DNA from: Methylobacterium terricola
Lineage (GTDB): Bacteria > Pseudomonadota > Alphaproteobacteria > Rhizobiales > Beijerinckiaceae
NCBI RefSeq assembly: GCF_006151805.1
Contig: NZ_VDDA01000011.1
Location: 62,001-126,000, forward strand
Reading direction: 5' to 3'
DNA: 64,000 nucleotides
Shown here: positions 8,955-17,293 of the stretch, one piece after another
How positions within the stretch are numbered: position 1 is the first letter of the stretch
Layout: every line of letters begins with the position of its first letter
Program-made: the position numbers and the translations under genes
The notes under the pieces: generated by a model
Databases searched by the model: none
Told to the model about the DNA's origin: nothing
Seen by the model: the letters and a program-made list of their open reading frames with translations, nothing else

Positions 8955-9058
8955 AAACCCGTCCAGCTTTCTGGATGTCGAGTGGTCTCTGTCCACTCTG
9001 TTTGATGCCTCCCTGTACGACTCTTTCAGCCGCCCCCCTGTGGGCGGCTTTCTTTTTT
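8955..9058 (+). ncRNA. Candidate small RNA with three hairpins and an intrinsic terminator
   Basis: The gap before rcdA contains a compact RNA-like architecture. Hairpin 1 is TCCAG-CTTT-CTGGA (8962-8975). Hairpin 2 is GAGTGG with CCACTC (8980-8985, 8993-8998). A pyrimidine-rich stretch with CCTCCCTG (9008-9015) follows, and a strong terminator (9029-9058) closes it. The exact 5' end is unknown; about 8955 is a guess. A CtrA box lies upstream. The alternative is a leader of rcdA that is attenuated at the terminator. I do not recognise it as a named RNA family. The 280 bp between the DUF1192 gene and the CtrA box show no feature I can support. Confidence 0.55.
9029..9058 (+). terminator. Intrinsic terminator upstream of rcdA
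   Basis: The stem GCCGCCC (9029-9035) pairs perfectly with GGGCGGC (9042-9048) across a six-base loop and is followed by a T-rich tract (TTTCTTTTTT, 9049-9058). This is a strong rho-independent terminator for rightward transcription. It ends the candidate small RNA and would shield rcdA from upstream read-through. Confidence 0.9.
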
Positions 9059-9257
9059 CCGGTTTCCCCGCTGTCCCGGCGGAATTTTCCCCAGCCCACG
9101 GATCGCCCGTCCCCCGGCCGCGTTGGCGTTAAGGTTAAGGACTGGTTGACGGGGCGCGTCCCGCGCTCTGGCGTTATCGTTGCGCCAGACAGCCCGAGCG
9201 CACCGTGGATGTCCCGTATCGAGGCGGGACCGGCGTCGCGGTGGCACAGGAGGGATC

Positions 9258-9782
9258 ATGGGCGTGATGGACGTGATGTTTCGGGACGAGCAGCCCACCG
9301 TGCGCTTCGGCGAGACCTTCGTGGCGTCCGAGGGGTTCAAGATGCTGTTCCGCGAGGGCATGACCCTCGTCGAGGAGACCGCCGCCTACCTCGACGGTCC
9401 CGGCCGCGACGAATCGCGCCTGCTCGCCCGCCACGCCGCCCTGACCTATGCCAGCGAGAGCATGCGGCTCACCACCCGGCTGATGCAGATCGCATCATGG
9501 CTGCTGGTGCAGCGCGCCGTGTCCGAGGGCGAGCTGAGCCTGAGCGAGGCCGCCGAGGAGAAGACCCGGGTACGCCTCACCGCCGTCGAGCCGAACGAGA
9601 CCGCGCCGGTCCTCGTCGCCGAGCTGCCACTGTCGCTCCAGGCCCTGATCGGCCAGTCGAAGCGCTTGCATGCCCGCATCCTCCACCTCGACAAGCTGAT
9701 CTCCGACGACCGCCCCACCCCGGAGCCGCGGGTGAGCCCGGTCTTCGCCCAGCACGACCTGCTGCGGGTCGCCTTCGGTTGA
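9258..9782 (+). CDS. rcdA: RcdA-like regulator of CtrA degradation (DUF1465)
   Basis: The 174-residue protein is a DUF1465 family member; in Caulobacter the family member RcdA is an adaptor that helps ClpXP degrade the cell-cycle regulator CtrA, acting with CpdR and PopA. Recognisable blocks are the helical FASEGFKMLFREGMTLVEE-like region near residues 20-45 and a second helix pair MRLTTRLMQIASWLLVQRAV at about 75-95, ending before a variable Pro-rich tail. The start is the ATG preceded by AGGAGGG at seven bases. A downstream Met (MDVMF) is less likely. A CtrA box, a candidate RNA and a terminator lie upstream, fitting cell-cycle control. Confidence 0.88.
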   Translation: MGVMDVMFRDEQPTVRFGETFVASEGFKMLFREGMTLVEETAAYLDGPGRDESRLLARHAALTYASESMRLTTRLMQIASWLLVQRAVSEGELSLSEAAEEKTRVRLTAVEPNETAPVLVAELPLSLQALIGQSKRLHARILHLDKLISDDRPTPEPRVSPVFAQHDLLRVAFG

Positions 9783-9850
9783 GACCCTTGCGGGGGAGGG
9801 CGCCCATCGCGTCCTCCCCGGCACGACAGCGCCCGGGTGTCGGGCACGAA

Positions 9851-9882
9851 AAAAGCCCCGGCCTTGCGGCCGGGGCTTTTTT
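9851..9882. terminator. Bidirectional terminator between rcdA and rpmE
   Basis: A perfect nine-base stem GCCCCGGCC (9855-9863) and GGCCGGGGC (9868-9876) with loop TTGC is flanked by A-tract on the left and T-tract on the right. It can therefore end transcripts from both converging genes, rcdA and rpmE. Confidence 0.93.
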
Positions 9883-9905
9883 CGCGCGAAGCAGGGCCGT
9901 CAGGC

Positions 9906-10214
9906 TTACTTCTTGGCGTTGAACGAGATGCCGGCGAAGCGCGAGTTGAAGCGCGAGAGGCGGCCGCCGCGATCCAGGAGCTTCTGCTCGCCGCCGGTCC
10001 AGGCCGGATGCGTGCTCGGATCGATGTCGAGGTTCAGGGTGTCCCCCTCCTTGCCGTAGGTGGAGCGGGTCATGAACGAGCTGCCGTCGGTCAGCACCAC
10101 CTTGATGAAGTGGTAATCCGGGTGCTCGGTCGCGGTGCGGGCCACCTTGGGGGTCGCGACCGACTTGCCGGCGGGGATCGCCTGCTTGGCGACGGGGGCT
10201 GCTTGCTTTGCCAT
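9906..10214 (-). CDS. rpmE: 50S ribosomal protein L31, zinc-free form with N-terminal extension
   Basis: This is ribosomal protein L31, identified by HPDYHFIKVVLTDGSSFMTRS and the C-terminal HPAWTG block. The cysteines that bind zinc in the C+ form are absent; where many L31 proteins have a CG motif this one has TDGSSF, so it is a C- form. The frame starts with about 31 extra residues rich in Ala, Lys and Pro before HPDYH, compared with about five in most bacteria. The extension is in frame from a clear ATG (MAKQAAPVAKQ), and no later Met or GTG gives a standard start, so I keep it. Confidence 0.92.
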   Translation of the reverse strand: MAKQAAPVAKQAIPAGKSVATPKVARTATEHPDYHFIKVVLTDGSSFMTRSTYGKEGDTLNLDIDPSTHPAWTGGEQKLLDRGGRLSRFNSRFAGISFNAKK

Positions 10215-10358
10215 GACGAATTCCTAGAGTGCGACCCGCGCCGAACGCTCCGCTTCGGGCCGCGGCCATTGATCGCGCGTAATCGGATGAGCGGCGGCCT
10301 ATACCTCACCTCCGTGCGCCAAACAAGCGCCGGCACCCCGGACACCACGACAGTTCAG

Positions 10359-12164
<1,806 letters not shown>

Positions 12165-12217
12165 GGAGCGGGTACCGGCATCCTTGGGCGCTCGCGCGCC
12201 GGCGGGACCGTCGCCCC

Positions 12218-12262
12218 ACGTCATCCCCGGGGCTCGCCGAAGGCGAGAACCCGGGATGACGT
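12218..12262. repeat. Palindromic intergenic repeat with CCCGGG core
   Basis: The 45-bp element is an imperfect inverted repeat: the left arm ACGTCATCCCCGGGGCTCGC pairs with the right arm ending CCCGGGATGACGT around a central GA. It sits between two converging genes and could fold into a long hairpin at the end of the ABC transporter mRNA, but there is no T-tract. Similar CCCGGG-centred palindromes occur at 16301 and 50148, so it is likely a dispersed repeat. Confidence 0.75.
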
Positions 12263-12319
12263 CGGGGGGTGGCAGGAACCACTGGACTGGATTTTCGGAG
12301 GCCAGCGCTGAGCCCCCGC

Positions 12320-13333
12320 TCACCGCTCCGTCAGCTTCATCTCGATCCGCCGGTTGCGGGCATACGCGTCCTCGCTGGTCCCGGCATCGAGGGGCTGGAA
12401 CTCGCCGAAGGCGCCGGCGAGCAGCCGCTGGGGCGGGATGCCCTTCCCCACGAGGTACTGCACGACCGCGATGGCGCGGGCCGCCGACAACGCCCAGTTC
12501 GACGGGAACTGGGGCGAGTTGATCGGCCGCGCGTCGGTATGGCCATCGACCCGCAGCACCCACGGGATGTCGGCCGGAATCTGGCGGTTGAGTTCCAGGA
12601 TCGCGCTCGCGATCCGGTCGATTTCCGGGCCCGCCTCAGGCTTCAGCACCGCCTGGCCCGCCGCGAACAGCACCTCGGATTGCAGCACGAAGCGGTCGCC
12701 GACGATGCGGATGTCGGAGCGGTTGCCGAGGATCTGGCGCAGGCGGCCGAAGAAGTCGGAGCGGTAGCGCGCCAGCTCCTGCACCCGCTGGGCCAGCGCG
12801 ACGTTGAGGCGGCTGCCGAGATCGGCGATGCGGGCCTGGCTCTCGCGGTCGCGGGTCTCGGAGGCGGCCAGAGCGTCCTCGAGCGCGGCGAGCTGCTGGC
12901 GCATCGCCGCAATCTGCTGGTTGAGGAGGTCGACCTGGCTGAGCGCCCGCGTCGTCGCCCCCTTCTCGGCGTCGAGCTGGCGGCCGAGCTCGGCGGCCTT
13001 GCCCTGCGCGCCCTGATCGGTGGCGAGCAGGCCCTGGAGCCGTTTCCGCTCGGCTTCGGAGCCGGAGAGGTTCGCCCGGAGGGAGGCGGCGCTCTCCTCC
13101 AGCGCCCGCTTGCCGGAGCGTTCCAGCGCCAGCAGGTCGGTCAGTTCCGAGATCTGGCGATTGAGCCGTTCCAGCACCGTGTCGCGGCCGGACAGCTCCT
13201 GCGACAGGAAGAACTGGCCGGTGACGAAGATCGTCAGCAGGAAGACGACCGAGAGCAGCAGCGTCGTCAGCGCGTCGACGTAGCCCGGCCAGATGTTGAG
13301 GGCGCGGTCGCGCCGGACGAGGCGGCCGGCCAT
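12320..13333 (-). CDS. OmpA/MotB-like peptidoglycan-binding membrane protein
   Basis: The 337-residue protein has one membrane segment near residues 20-42 (YVDALTTLLLSVVFLLTIFV), then a long coiled-coil region to about residue 190, then an OmpA-like domain with the peptidoglycan-binding pattern (VDGHTDARPIN near 265, LSAARAIAVVQYL near 285, GAFGEFQPL and NRRIEMKLT at the end). This is the MotB/Pal-type C-terminal fold. It lies 19 bp downstream of a MotA/ExbB-like gene, so the two likely form a proton-channel/anchor pair. The long coiled coil and lack of flagellar neighbours argue against a true flagellar stator; such pairs are common in Hyphomicrobiales. Confidence 0.87.
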   Translation of the reverse strand: MAGRLVRRDRALNIWPGYVDALTTLLLSVVFLLTIFVTGQFFLSQELSGRDTVLERLNRQISELTDLLALERSGKRALEESAASLRANLSGSEAERKRLQGLLATDQGAQGKAAELGRQLDAEKGATTRALSQVDLLNQQIAAMRQQLAALEDALAASETRDRESQARIADLGSRLNVALAQRVQELARYRSDFFGRLRQILGNRSDIRIVGDRFVLQSEVLFAAGQAVLKPEAGPEIDRIASAILELNRQIPADIPWVLRVDGHTDARPINSPQFPSNWALSAARAIAVVQYLVGKGIPPQRLLAGAFGEFQPLDAGTSEDAYARNRRIEMKLTER

Positions 13334-13352
13334 CAGCGGAGGGTCTCCGAAC

Positions 13353-14396
13353 TCACTCCACCTTCTCCCGGGCGAGGCGGTCGAGCACCTGCTTCAGCTC
13401 GCGCTCGCGGTTCGCCTGGGCCTCGACCCAGTCACGGATCATCTGCTGCTCGGCCCGCATGTGCTGGACGAGGCCCTGGATGCCCTCGGCGAGGTTCGCC
13501 ATCGCCTGCGTGCTCGCCCGGCCATGGGCGGTGCTGTCGCCGACGAGGGTGCCGAGCCGGGTCATCGCGTCGGCGATGTCCTTGAGCACCGCGTCGCCCC
13601 GCGGCGCCGGCTCGGTCGGTCGTGGCGCGGGAGCGGCGGCGAGCGCGGCGGCGGCCGGCACCGTGACGGGCACCGGCACCGGGGCCGGCGCGGGCCCTGC
13701 GGCGGTGACGAGCCAGTCCTCCAGCTCGTTGTAGAACCGGGTATGGGCCTGCCCCGCCTGGAGGTCGAGGAAGCCGATCACCAGGGAGCCGGCGAGGCCG
13801 AACAGCGAGGCCGAGAAGGCGAGGCCGATGCCCGACAGCGGCACGGCGAGCCCGCTCTTCAGCTCGTCGAACATCACCGCGGCGTCGCCGCCGCCGGCCC
13901 GCATCGAGCGGATCACCCCGCCCACCGCCGACAGGGTGTCGATCAGGCCCCAGAAGGTGCCGAGCAGGCCGAGCAGGATCAGCAGGCCACCGATGTAGCG
14001 CAGGATCTCGCGCCCCTCGTCGAGGCGCGAGGCCACGCTGTCGAGGAGCGGCTGGAACTGCGCCTGCGGGTGCGGGCGGCCGGCCTTCGCCTCGCGCAGG
14101 GCCGGTGCCAGGGCGCCGAGCACGCGGGGGCTGCCGGGATCGGCGGCGCCGGCCGCGGTGCGGTTGGCGAAGCGCACCTCGCGGAACAGGCGTTGCACCT
14201 GCCCGAAGGCCATGAGGATGGCGATCAGGGTCGCGCCGAGGATCAGGCCGTTGAGGCCCGGATTGGCCATGAAGGCCGGCACGATCTGGCGGTAGAGCAC
14301 GAAGGCCAGGAAGCCGGCCAGCGTCAGGAACACCGCCATGCGGATGAGGTAGATCCGCGGCGATGTCAGGGGAGGGGACGCTGCGCTCGCCGCCAT
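13353..14396 (-). CDS. MotA/TolQ/ExbB-like proton channel family protein
   Basis: The 347-residue protein has four hydrophobic segments: two near residues 16-65 and two around 145-215 (LILLGLLGTFWGLIDTLSAVG and FSASLFGLAGSLVIGFLDL). The latter pair carries the MotA/ExbB-type pore sequence. The C-terminal third is cytoplasmic, Ala/Pro-rich and then charged. It is the first gene of a leftward pair with the OmpA/MotB-like gene. Whether it energises envelope processes or division is not visible from the sequence. Start at MAASAASPPLTSP. Confidence 0.85.
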   Translation of the reverse strand: MAASAASPPLTSPRIYLIRMAVFLTLAGFLAFVLYRQIVPAFMANPGLNGLILGATLIAILMAFGQVQRLFREVRFANRTAAGAADPGSPRVLGALAPALREAKAGRPHPQAQFQPLLDSVASRLDEGREILRYIGGLLILLGLLGTFWGLIDTLSAVGGVIRSMRAGGGDAAVMFDELKSGLAVPLSGIGLAFSASLFGLAGSLVIGFLDLQAGQAHTRFYNELEDWLVTAAGPAPAPVPVPVTVPAAAALAAAPAPRPTEPAPRGDAVLKDIADAMTRLGTLVGDSTAHGRASTQAMANLAEGIQGLVQHMRAEQQMIRDWVEAQANRERELKQVLDRLAREKVE

Positions 14397-14430
14397 CGCG
14401 GGCTGTACTCACTGTCTCGGGGCCGCCCCC

Positions 14431-14455
14431 GCCGGTCGCCAGGGCAGCGACCGGC
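14431..14455. terminator. Hairpin between YmdB-type gene and MotA-like gene
   Basis: A perfect nine-base stem GCCGGTCGC / GCGACCGGC with a seven-base loop lies between two leftward genes. It has no T-tract, so it may be a weak terminator or processing site for the upstream phosphoesterase transcript. Confidence 0.4.
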
Positions 14456-14558
14456 GGCGACCGGCCTGCCGGGGATCGACCTGCACTCTGCCGGGTGCGG
14501 CTTGGCCGATCAAGCCGGCGCGGACCGGGGTCCCGGGGTTTCGGCGCGCCGGACCGGA

Positions 14559-15380
14559 TCAGTCCCAGTGCCGCGGCCAGGTTTCCTCGAGATGCGGGCC
14601 GAGCCGCACCGGGCTCACGCGCCGGGCGAGGCCGGTGGCGTCGTCGGTCTCGACCGCGAGGCCGCACAGGGTGCCCTCGCCGGTCGCCGCCTCCAGCCGG
14701 CTGCCCGGCGTCTTCTGGAGGAAGCGGCGCACCGGCTCGTCCTTCTGCATCCCGAGCACCGAATCGTAGTCGCCGCACATGCCGACATCGGACATGTAGG
14801 CGGTGCCGCCCGGCAGGATGCGGTGGTCGGCGGTCGGCACGTGGGTGTGGGTGCCGACGACGAGGCTCGCCCGGCCGTCGAGGAACCAGCCGAAGGCCTC
14901 CTTCTCGCTCGTCGCCTCGGCGTGGACGTCGACGATCACCGCGTCGGCGGCGTCGCGTAAGGGGCAGGCGGACAATTCGCGCTCGGCCGCCGCGAACGGA
15001 TCGTCGAGGGGGTCGAGGAAGATCCGACCCATCACGTTGACCACCAGGACCCGGGCGCCGCTCGGCGTCTCGACCACCGTGGCGCCGCGGCCCGGCGTGC
15101 CGGGCGGGTAGTTCGCCGGCCGCACCAGCCGCGGCTGGCGGGCGATGAACACCAGCGCCTCGCGCTGGTCGAAGGAGTGGTTGCCGAGGGTGACCGCGTC
15201 GGCGCCGGCATTGATCAGCTCCTCGCAGATGCTCTCGGTGATGCCGAAGCCGCCGGCGGCGTTCTCGCCGTTGATCACCACGCAATCGAGGCGCCAGCGC
15301 TCGCGCAAGGCCGGCAGGCGCTCGCTCACCGCCAGGCGGCCCGGCCGGCCGACGACATCGCCGAGGAAGAGGAGGCGCAT
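14559..15380 (-). CDS. YmdB/TIGR00282 family metallophosphoesterase
   Basis: The 273-residue protein begins MRLLFLGDVVGRPGR and carries the metallophosphoesterase signatures GDVVG (metal Asp), VINGENAAGG, TLGNHSFDQ and GTHTHVPT, the arrangement of the YmdB group (2',3'-cyclic nucleotide phosphodiesterases in characterised members). The late block GMCGDYDSVLGM is also typical. The frame is open much further upstream through the neighbouring gene, but the ATG at 15380 directly precedes the conserved first strand. It follows the 5-formyl-THF cyclo-ligase gene by eight bases, so they are cotranscribed. Confidence 0.93.
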   Translation of the reverse strand: MRLLFLGDVVGRPGRLAVSERLPALRERWRLDCVVINGENAAGGFGITESICEELINAGADAVTLGNHSFDQREALVFIARQPRLVRPANYPPGTPGRGATVVETPSGARVLVVNVMGRIFLDPLDDPFAAAERELSACPLRDAADAVIVDVHAEATSEKEAFGWFLDGRASLVVGTHTHVPTADHRILPGGTAYMSDVGMCGDYDSVLGMQKDEPVRRFLQKTPGSRLEAATGEGTLCGLAVETDDATGLARRVSPVRLGPHLEETWPRHWD

Positions 15381-15388
15381 GGCGGGTG

Positions 15389-15979
15389 TCAGTCTCCGGT
15401 GGTCGCGAGGAAGCCCACCTCGGTGACGATGCCGTCGAGGGGCCGGTCGTGCGGGCCGTCCGGCACGCGCGGGGTCTCCTGGGCGGAGAAGGCGATGCCG
15501 ATGGCGAGAGCGGGTTCGCGGGCGTCCAGGCGGGCCAGCGCCCGGTCGTAATAGCCCTTGCCGTAGCCGATGCGGTGGCCGCGCCGGTCGAAGGCGGCGA
15601 GCGGGACGAGGAGGGCGCGGGGTTCGACGATCGCGGCGTCGGGCCCGGGCTCGCTGAGGCCGAAGCCGCCGGCGGCGAGCGCGTCGCCCTCGCCCACGAG
15701 GCGGAACACCAGCCCGTCCGGCGTCACCTGCGGCAGCGCCACCGCCTGGCCGCGGGCCCGCAAGCTGACGATCAGCGGCCGCAGGTCGACCTCGCTGCGG
15801 ATCGGCCAATAGGCCGAGACGATGTCGGCCGTCGCGATGTCGGGAAGGCCGAGCACGATCTCGGCGATGCGGCGGGAGGCCGCCTCGCGGGCCTCGACCG
15901 CCAGCCCGTCCCGCCGTCCCAGCGCCGCCTTGCGCAAGCTGGCCTTGTCCGGAGAGGCGGGAGAAACGTCCGTCGTCAT
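15389..15979 (-). CDS. 5-formyltetrahydrofolate cyclo-ligase
   Basis: The enzyme converts 5-formyl-THF to 5,10-methenyl-THF using ATP, returning stored folate to the one-carbon pool. The 196-residue protein has the N-terminal KASLRKAALGRRDGL helix, the YWPIRSEVDLRPL block near residue 55, and the family hallmark HRIGYGKGYYDRALARL near residue 140. The start ATG (MTTDVSPAS) lies only about nine bases downstream of the predicted 6S RNA 3' end. The pairing of this gene (often ygfA/fau) with 6S RNA upstream is conserved across proteobacteria, which supports both calls. Confidence 0.93.
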   Translation of the reverse strand: MTTDVSPASPDKASLRKAALGRRDGLAVEAREAASRRIAEIVLGLPDIATADIVSAYWPIRSEVDLRPLIVSLRARGQAVALPQVTPDGLVFRLVGEGDALAAGGFGLSEPGPDAAIVEPRALLVPLAAFDRRGHRIGYGKGYYDRALARLDAREPALAIGIAFSAQETPRVPDGPHDRPLDGIVTEVGFLATTGD

Positions 15980-15987
15980 GAAAGTCC

Positions 15988-16150
15988 AGCGCGGAGCCAC
16001 GAGAGCCGTTGGAGAATCGATCCCGGGAAACCTACGAAGTAGGTGGGCGCCGTAATGCCCCGGTCCACGGACCAGGGCAGTGACAGCTCCCGAGGGAGTC
16101 GATAAGGCCCCGGGGAATGTGTCTCCTGACGAGAACCGCAGCCCCGCCGA
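15988..16150 (-). ncRNA. ssrS: 6S RNA (RNA polymerase-sequestering RNA)
   Basis: A roughly 163-nt RNA is predicted immediately upstream of 5-formyl-THF cyclo-ligase, the standard genomic site of 6S RNA. The ends form a 12-bp closing stem (16136-16147 with 15991-16002) in which each apparent mismatch is a G-U wobble, consistent with selection on structure. Inside, GGAGA pairs with TCTCC around a large internal region, as expected for the rod with a central bubble that mimics an open promoter. A CTACAT -10-like box lies at 16160-16155 on the minus strand. Known function: it binds housekeeping sigma-RNA polymerase in stationary phase. I identify it by position and fold, not by database match. 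Confidence 0.75.
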
Positions 16151-16300
16151 CCTCATGTAGCGCTGCCGGGGCGGTTGCGAAAGGGGGCGGGAGGGGGATT
16201 TGCGGGGGCGGGCGGGGAGCACGGTTCGACGTGCCCGCCATCTCGCCGATCGTCGATCCAGAGAGCGATGGGAGGCCGTCACGCCCGCACCCTCGACGCC

Positions 16301-16334
16301 ATCCCGGGGCTCGGCGAAGTCGGGAGCCCGGGAT
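16301..16334. repeat. CCCGGG-type palindromic repeat
   Basis: ATCCCGGGGCTC (16301-16312) pairs with GAGCCCGGGAT (16324-16334) around an 11-base loop. It resembles the palindrome at 12218. It lies in the 348-bp stretch between 6S RNA and the MAPEG gene, where I see no coding region. Confidence 0.6.
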
Positions 16335-16379
16335 CCATCACCGCTGACGTCGCACGGCGAGGCGGTCAGCGCTCCGCGT

Positions 16380-16435
16380 CATCCTGCACCGACAGCGCTG
16401 GCGGAACCAGGGTTCCGCTGCGCGGCGCCAGGATG
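16380..16435. repeat. Nested palindrome upstream of MAPEG gene
   Basis: Outer arms CATCCTG and CAGGATG enclose an inner perfect hairpin GCGGAAC-CAGG-GTTCCGC (16401-16418). It may be a dispersed repeat or a structured 5' leader of the MAPEG transcript. Confidence 0.45.
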
Positions 16436-16498
16436 GGGAGGATAGGATCACGTCCGTCGGCGAAGCCCGGCGATCTTCAACGCGCATGTCAGGACCCC

Positions 16499-16918
16499 AT
16501 GAGCCCCAAAGCCGTCCTCGCTCCCGTCTTCGTCCAGGTCCTGCTGACCTTCGGCCTGCTGCTCTGGACCGGGCGCAAACGCTTCGCCGCGGCGCGGGTC
16601 GGACAGGTGAAGCTGCCGGACATCTCGCTCGGCGAGCGCACCTGGCCGGCGCCGGTGCAACAGGTCTCGAACGCCTTCGCCAACCAGTTCGAATTGCCGG
16701 TCCTGTTCTACGTCCTGACCGGCCTTGCCCTCGCGACCGCCAAGGCCGACCTCCTGTTCGTCGGCCTCGCCTGGCTGTTCGTGCTGACGCGGATCGTCCA
16801 TGCGGGAATCTATGCCACCACCAACGTGGTGATCCGCCGCTTCCAGGCCTATCTCGCCGGGGCGATCACCCTGATGGCGATGTGGCTGATCTTCGGGGCA
16901 AAAATCCTCCTGGCATGA
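16499..16918 (+). CDS. MAPEG family membrane protein
   Basis: The 139-residue protein has four hydrophobic segments (about residues 7-24, 60-80, 84-103 and 115-135) and the MAPEG pattern SNAFANQFELPVLFYVLTGLAL, with the conserved Asn-Gln-Phe-Glu-Pro block. Eukaryotic members act on glutathione or eicosanoids; the role of bacterial members is largely unknown. The ATG at 16499 gives MSPKAVLAPVFVQ with the first helix following directly. It is monocistronic and faces a small leftward gene. Confidence 0.88.
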   Translation: MSPKAVLAPVFVQVLLTFGLLLWTGRKRFAAARVGQVKLPDISLGERTWPAPVQQVSNAFANQFELPVLFYVLTGLALATAKADLLFVGLAWLFVLTRIVHAGIYATTNVVIRRFQAYLAGAITLMAMWLIFGAKILLA

Positions 16919-16963
16919 GGCGGCTGCTCGCCATCCCGGCGCCAGGAGGGTAAGGGAGCCGCC

Positions 16964-17152
16964 TCAGTAGCGCGGGGCCCGCGGCGGCGGGCTGCCGTAT
17001 TCGAGCTGCGTCTTGGCGTCGTAGGGCCGGGGCGGCGGCGGGGTGAGGTCGACGGCCGGCGCCGCCGGGGCGGTGGCGCAGGCACCGGCCGCGAGCGCGA
17101 TCAGGCCGGCGAGACTCACGGCGAGGGCGGACGGAATGGGACGAGGAATCAT
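16964..17152 (-). CDS. Small secreted or lipoprotein-like protein
   Basis: This is a 62-residue product with an N-terminal signal-type segment (PSALAVSLAGLIALAAGAC, about residues 6-25) followed by a Pro-rich tail ending PPPRAPRY. The Cys after LAAGA could be a lipidation site, although the residue at -3 is not the usual Leu. The pattern of a tiny Pro-rich putative lipoprotein is common in Methylobacterium. No function can be given. The start ATG is the first Met before the hydrophobic segment; a much longer upstream frame in the same phase is antisense to rsmB. Confidence 0.55.
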   Translation of the reverse strand: MIPRPIPSALAVSLAGLIALAAGACATAPAAPAVDLTPPPPRPYDAKTQLEYGSPPPRAPRY

Positions 17153-17293
17153 GCGGTCGGAACTCCGGCCTTGCGGGATGAACGGTCGAGGTGTCACGGC
17201 CGTGCGGGCCGAAAGCTTGGCCGTAAGGGGCCCGTCCCGCGGCGCGATCGTGGCGGTTTCGCGACCGGGAGTTGCACGATCGATGGTGGCGCG

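Noticed and set aside
9129..9138. Second CtrA box (TTAAGGTTAA)
   Set aside because: The half sites are only two bases apart instead of seven.
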